Assembly (NCBI GenBank): GCA_005882215.1
Contig: VBCK01000084.1
Location: forward strand, 1-41,632
DNA from: Betaproteobacteria bacterium
GTDB taxonomy: Bacteria > Pseudomonadota > Gammaproteobacteria > Burkholderiales > Burkholderiaceae_F
Direction of reading: 5' to 3'
Length of the DNA: 41,632 nucleotides
This document shows positions 39,641 through 41,632 of the stretch, in pieces (position 1 is the first letter of the stretch; the number at the start of each line of letters is the position of its first letter). The notes beneath the pieces are model-generated. The model was not told where the DNA came from and did no database searches. It saw nothing but the letters and a program-made list of their open reading frames with translations. Made by a program: the position numbers and the translations under genes.

Positions 39641-41512
39641 ATGAGGGACACATCACAGCCCAAAACATCCGGCCCCTTTTGTCACACCCAGAAGAAATCA
39701 CAGCCCGAAAAGTCCGGCTCCTTTCCACCGGACTCGCGCGAAGATGATGCATGGCTAAGTAAGGAGCAGATGGCCACATGCGAGCGGGCCGATGAGGCCG
39801 ACATCTTTCCGTCACCGATCCCAACCCAGATGGTGTCGAACGGCGAGTACATGCCGTGTCCGCAGACGGAGGACCAGAAGCGGGTGGAGGCGCGTATCAA
39901 GCAGTTGGCCGACGCTGCTTCGAAGAAGCTCGGGATCAGCCGACGGGAATTCCTTGCCGGCGCAGGTGGGATAGCGGCGTCGTTCGTGGCAATGAACGAG
40001 GTGTTCGGACGGTTCTTCAAGGTAAGCCTCGAGGAGGTCTTCGAGCCCGCAGCCGCTGCCGAAAGCGCAGCTCCGAAAGACCTTTTCGTTTTCGATGATC
40101 AGACGCACCTTGTCAGAGGGAGCAAAAATGGCGGGGCTCTCGTCGGCGCGCTGCGCGCAATCGCACAGGGCCCGACCACTCCGGGCTTCAAATCGAATCC
40201 CTTCAACGCACCTCCGAATGTTGTAGGTCTGGACGAGTTCGGCGGAGCCTGGACGCCGTGGAACCCGGCCCTGATTGACCAGCCGCTCCCGCAGGATGTG
40301 TTCGATGTCCTTCATTACGTGAAGAGCTTTTTCTTCGACAGCCAGGTGACGGTGGCGGTCCTGAGCAACGCGCCTGGGTCCATCTTCTCCGCCACCGGAC
40401 TGCCGCCGGTGAACATTACACAGTCAGAAGCTGGCGAGATTCTGACCGCCGCGCAGACCGTCGGCGTCAGGAATTTCGTCAACCAGATTGCCGGATCCAC
40501 CCGAATGATGGCGCACGGCATCCTTCAGCCCGGCGTCAGGGGTTCGCCGAATCTGGACTTCATACGGTTCCAGAACGACGAGCTGAAACCAGACTCGTGG
40601 AAGGGATACAACATCACGAACTCGGCCAAGGCAGATCTCGATCCGAACAGCTTCATGAAGATGTGGCGGCATGATGATGAGCTGGTCGCCTACCCGATGT
40701 TCGAGATCATCAACAATAACTACAAACTCGTGAAGAAACAGCGCCCGGGAGCGAACTGCATTTGCGTCCACAAGGGCTTGGCGCCGGGGCCACCGTTAAT
40801 TCCGGAGAGAGGGTACCCCACCGACCTTCCCAAGGCGGCGAGGGATTGGCCGGGCCTCAACTTCATTACCTACCACTCGTGTATCCAACCCGCCTTCTGG
40901 GATTATCAGAGCCTGGAGGAGATCGAGTCTGGCAAGACGCGGGAAGGCGTCCCTGACATCAGCTGGACCACGCTGTATGCCCAGCTCGTCGGACCCCACC
41001 CGAACTGCTACGCCGAGCTGGGGACGACGTTGGCCTCCTCGATAATCACCTTCCCCACCGTGACGGCGCACATTCTGGGTCAGCTTCTGAAATACCTGGG
41101 CGAGAATCGCATCGTGTTCGGGTCGGACTCGATCTGGTATGGCAGCCCACAGTGGCAGATCGAGGCCCTGTGGCGGTTCGAGATACCCGAGGAATTCCGC
41201 GACCGGTACGGCTACCCGGAGTTAACGCACGCGGCGAAGCGGAAGATCCTGGGGCTGAACTCGGCTCGGCTCTACGGATTGGTTCCCGGGGCAGTTCAAA
41301 GTGGCGGTGAGGGAGATGAGCGGGAGCCTGGGGTGTACCATCCGCTGCCCGAAGACTGGGAGTCGTTGATTCCCGACAGTTTGAAGATGCTGCTGGAGTT
41401 TCCAGGGTTTGCAAGTGCAGGCGACAACTTCTCAAAGGCGAGAAGAGAGTACCTGGCCACGGGCGGTCAGCCTAGCAATCTCCGCTTTGGCTGGATAAGC
41501 CGGCGCGCTTAG
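39641..41512 (+). CDS. Amidohydrolase-2 family protein with buried twin-arginine motif (paralogue 2)
   Basis: 623 residues from the ATG at 39641 with a strong AAGGAG ribosome binding site; a longer frame from 39554 is unlikely. The pre-region (SPIPTQMVSNGEYMPCPQTE) matches paralogue 1. Twin arginines 101-102 lie in SRREFLAGAGGIAASFVAMN. The barrel carries FDDQTHLVRG, ICVHKGLAP, ITYHSCIQP, and VFGSDSIWYGS for the expected metal and catalytic residues, and KRKILGLNSARLYGL near the end. It shares the whole architecture with the gene at 36831-38594, roughly half the residues by eye. It is transcribed divergently from its paralogue and closed by a strong terminator. The reaction is unknown. Confidence 0.86.
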   Translation: MRDTSQPKTSGPFCHTQKKSQPEKSGSFPPDSREDDAWLSKEQMATCERADEADIFPSPIPTQMVSNGEYMPCPQTEDQKRVEARIKQLADAASKKLGISRREFLAGAGGIAASFVAMNEVFGRFFKVSLEEVFEPAAAAESAAPKDLFVFDDQTHLVRGSKNGGALVGALRAIAQGPTTPGFKSNPFNAPPNVVGLDEFGGAWTPWNPALIDQPLPQDVFDVLHYVKSFFFDSQVTVAVLSNAPGSIFSATGLPPVNITQSEAGEILTAAQTVGVRNFVNQIAGSTRMMAHGILQPGVRGSPNLDFIRFQNDELKPDSWKGYNITNSAKADLDPNSFMKMWRHDDELVAYPMFEIINNNYKLVKKQRPGANCICVHKGLAPGPPLIPERGYPTDLPKAARDWPGLNFITYHSCIQPAFWDYQSLEEIESGKTREGVPDISWTTLYAQLVGPHPNCYAELGTTLASSIITFPTVTAHILGQLLKYLGENRIVFGSDSIWYGSPQWQIEALWRFEIPEEFRDRYGYPELTHAAKRKILGLNSARLYGLVPGAVQSGGEGDEREPGVYHPLPEDWESLIPDSLKMLLEFPGFASAGDNFSKARREYLATGGQPSNLRFGWISRRA

Positions 41513-41525
41513 CAGGCGGGTCCAA

Positions 41526-41565
41526 GAAAAAATGCACGGTCGCGTCAACGGCCGTGCATTTTTTT
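41526..41565 (+). terminator. Rho-independent terminator after amidohydrolase 2
   Basis: AAAAAATGCACGG pairs with CCGTGCATTTTTT around a short loop, followed by more T residues, 13 bases after the stop codon. A-tract and T-tract symmetry means it could work in both directions. Confidence 0.92.
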
Positions 41566-41632
41566 GGCCGCACCTGCCGGCCGAAGCCTCCGTTCGATGG
41601 GCTGACGACAGCCACAAATCGCTCGTGCGCGC

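Overview
The window looks like a GC-rich betaproteobacterial chromosome, most likely Burkholderiales. The reasons are conserved gene neighbourhoods (icd-csp-clpS-clpA; ribF-ileS-lspA-coaBC-dut; rpmB/rpmG beside radC and ispH; rpsU-yqeY-dnaG-rpoD followed by a tRNA) and protein sequences that read as betaproteobacterial. No species can be named from sequence alone.

Layout. 1-6.6 kb: icd and a cold-shock gene converge on a shared terminator. Then come clpS, an unusual gene encoding two Clp N-domains and no ATPase, clpA, a DUF2147 lipocalin-like secreted protein and a dodecin. 6.5-12.2 kb (minus strand): an operon of TonB-dependent receptor, YfiR/DUF4154 periplasmic protein and hybrid histidine kinase. 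12.6-13.6 kb: an alpha/beta hydrolase with Cys in place of the nucleophilic Ser. 13.6-19.7 kb (minus): ribF-ileS-lspA-coaBC-dut, mostly with overlapping start and stop codons. 19.8-24.3 kb (plus): purN, a broken rsmB-type RNA methyltransferase, an MscS-family channel and a fatty acid desaturase. 24.4-24.8 kb (minus): rpmB-rpmG. 25-31.3 kb: a DUF885 protein, radC, ispH, xerD, plsY and tsaD. 31.4-36.5 kb: the rpsU-yqeY-dnaG-rpoD macromolecular synthesis cluster, then a CAT-anticodon tRNA. 36.8-41.5 kb: an accessory region with two divergent paralogous amidohydrolases, each with a buried twin-arginine motif. They flank about 1 kb of debris that contains the C-terminal remnant of a tyrosine recombinase.

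The most unusual locus is clpS / tandem-N-domain gene / clpA. The middle gene appears to come from duplication of the clpS-clpA junction. It carries two ClpA-type N-domains, ends in an in-frame copy of the ClpS C-terminus, and repeats the ATGA stop/start coupling on both sides. Since ClpA's N-domain is the docking site for ClpS, the product could compete for or modulate the ClpS adaptor. This is inference.

Other points are GC-rich hairpin repeats inside reading frames (histidine kinase, hydrolase, ileS, plsY tail), an atypical HIGH motif in IleS, and an internal deletion in the RNA methyltransferase that removes the SAM-binding motif. No CRISPR array, rRNA or intact insertion sequence was seen.
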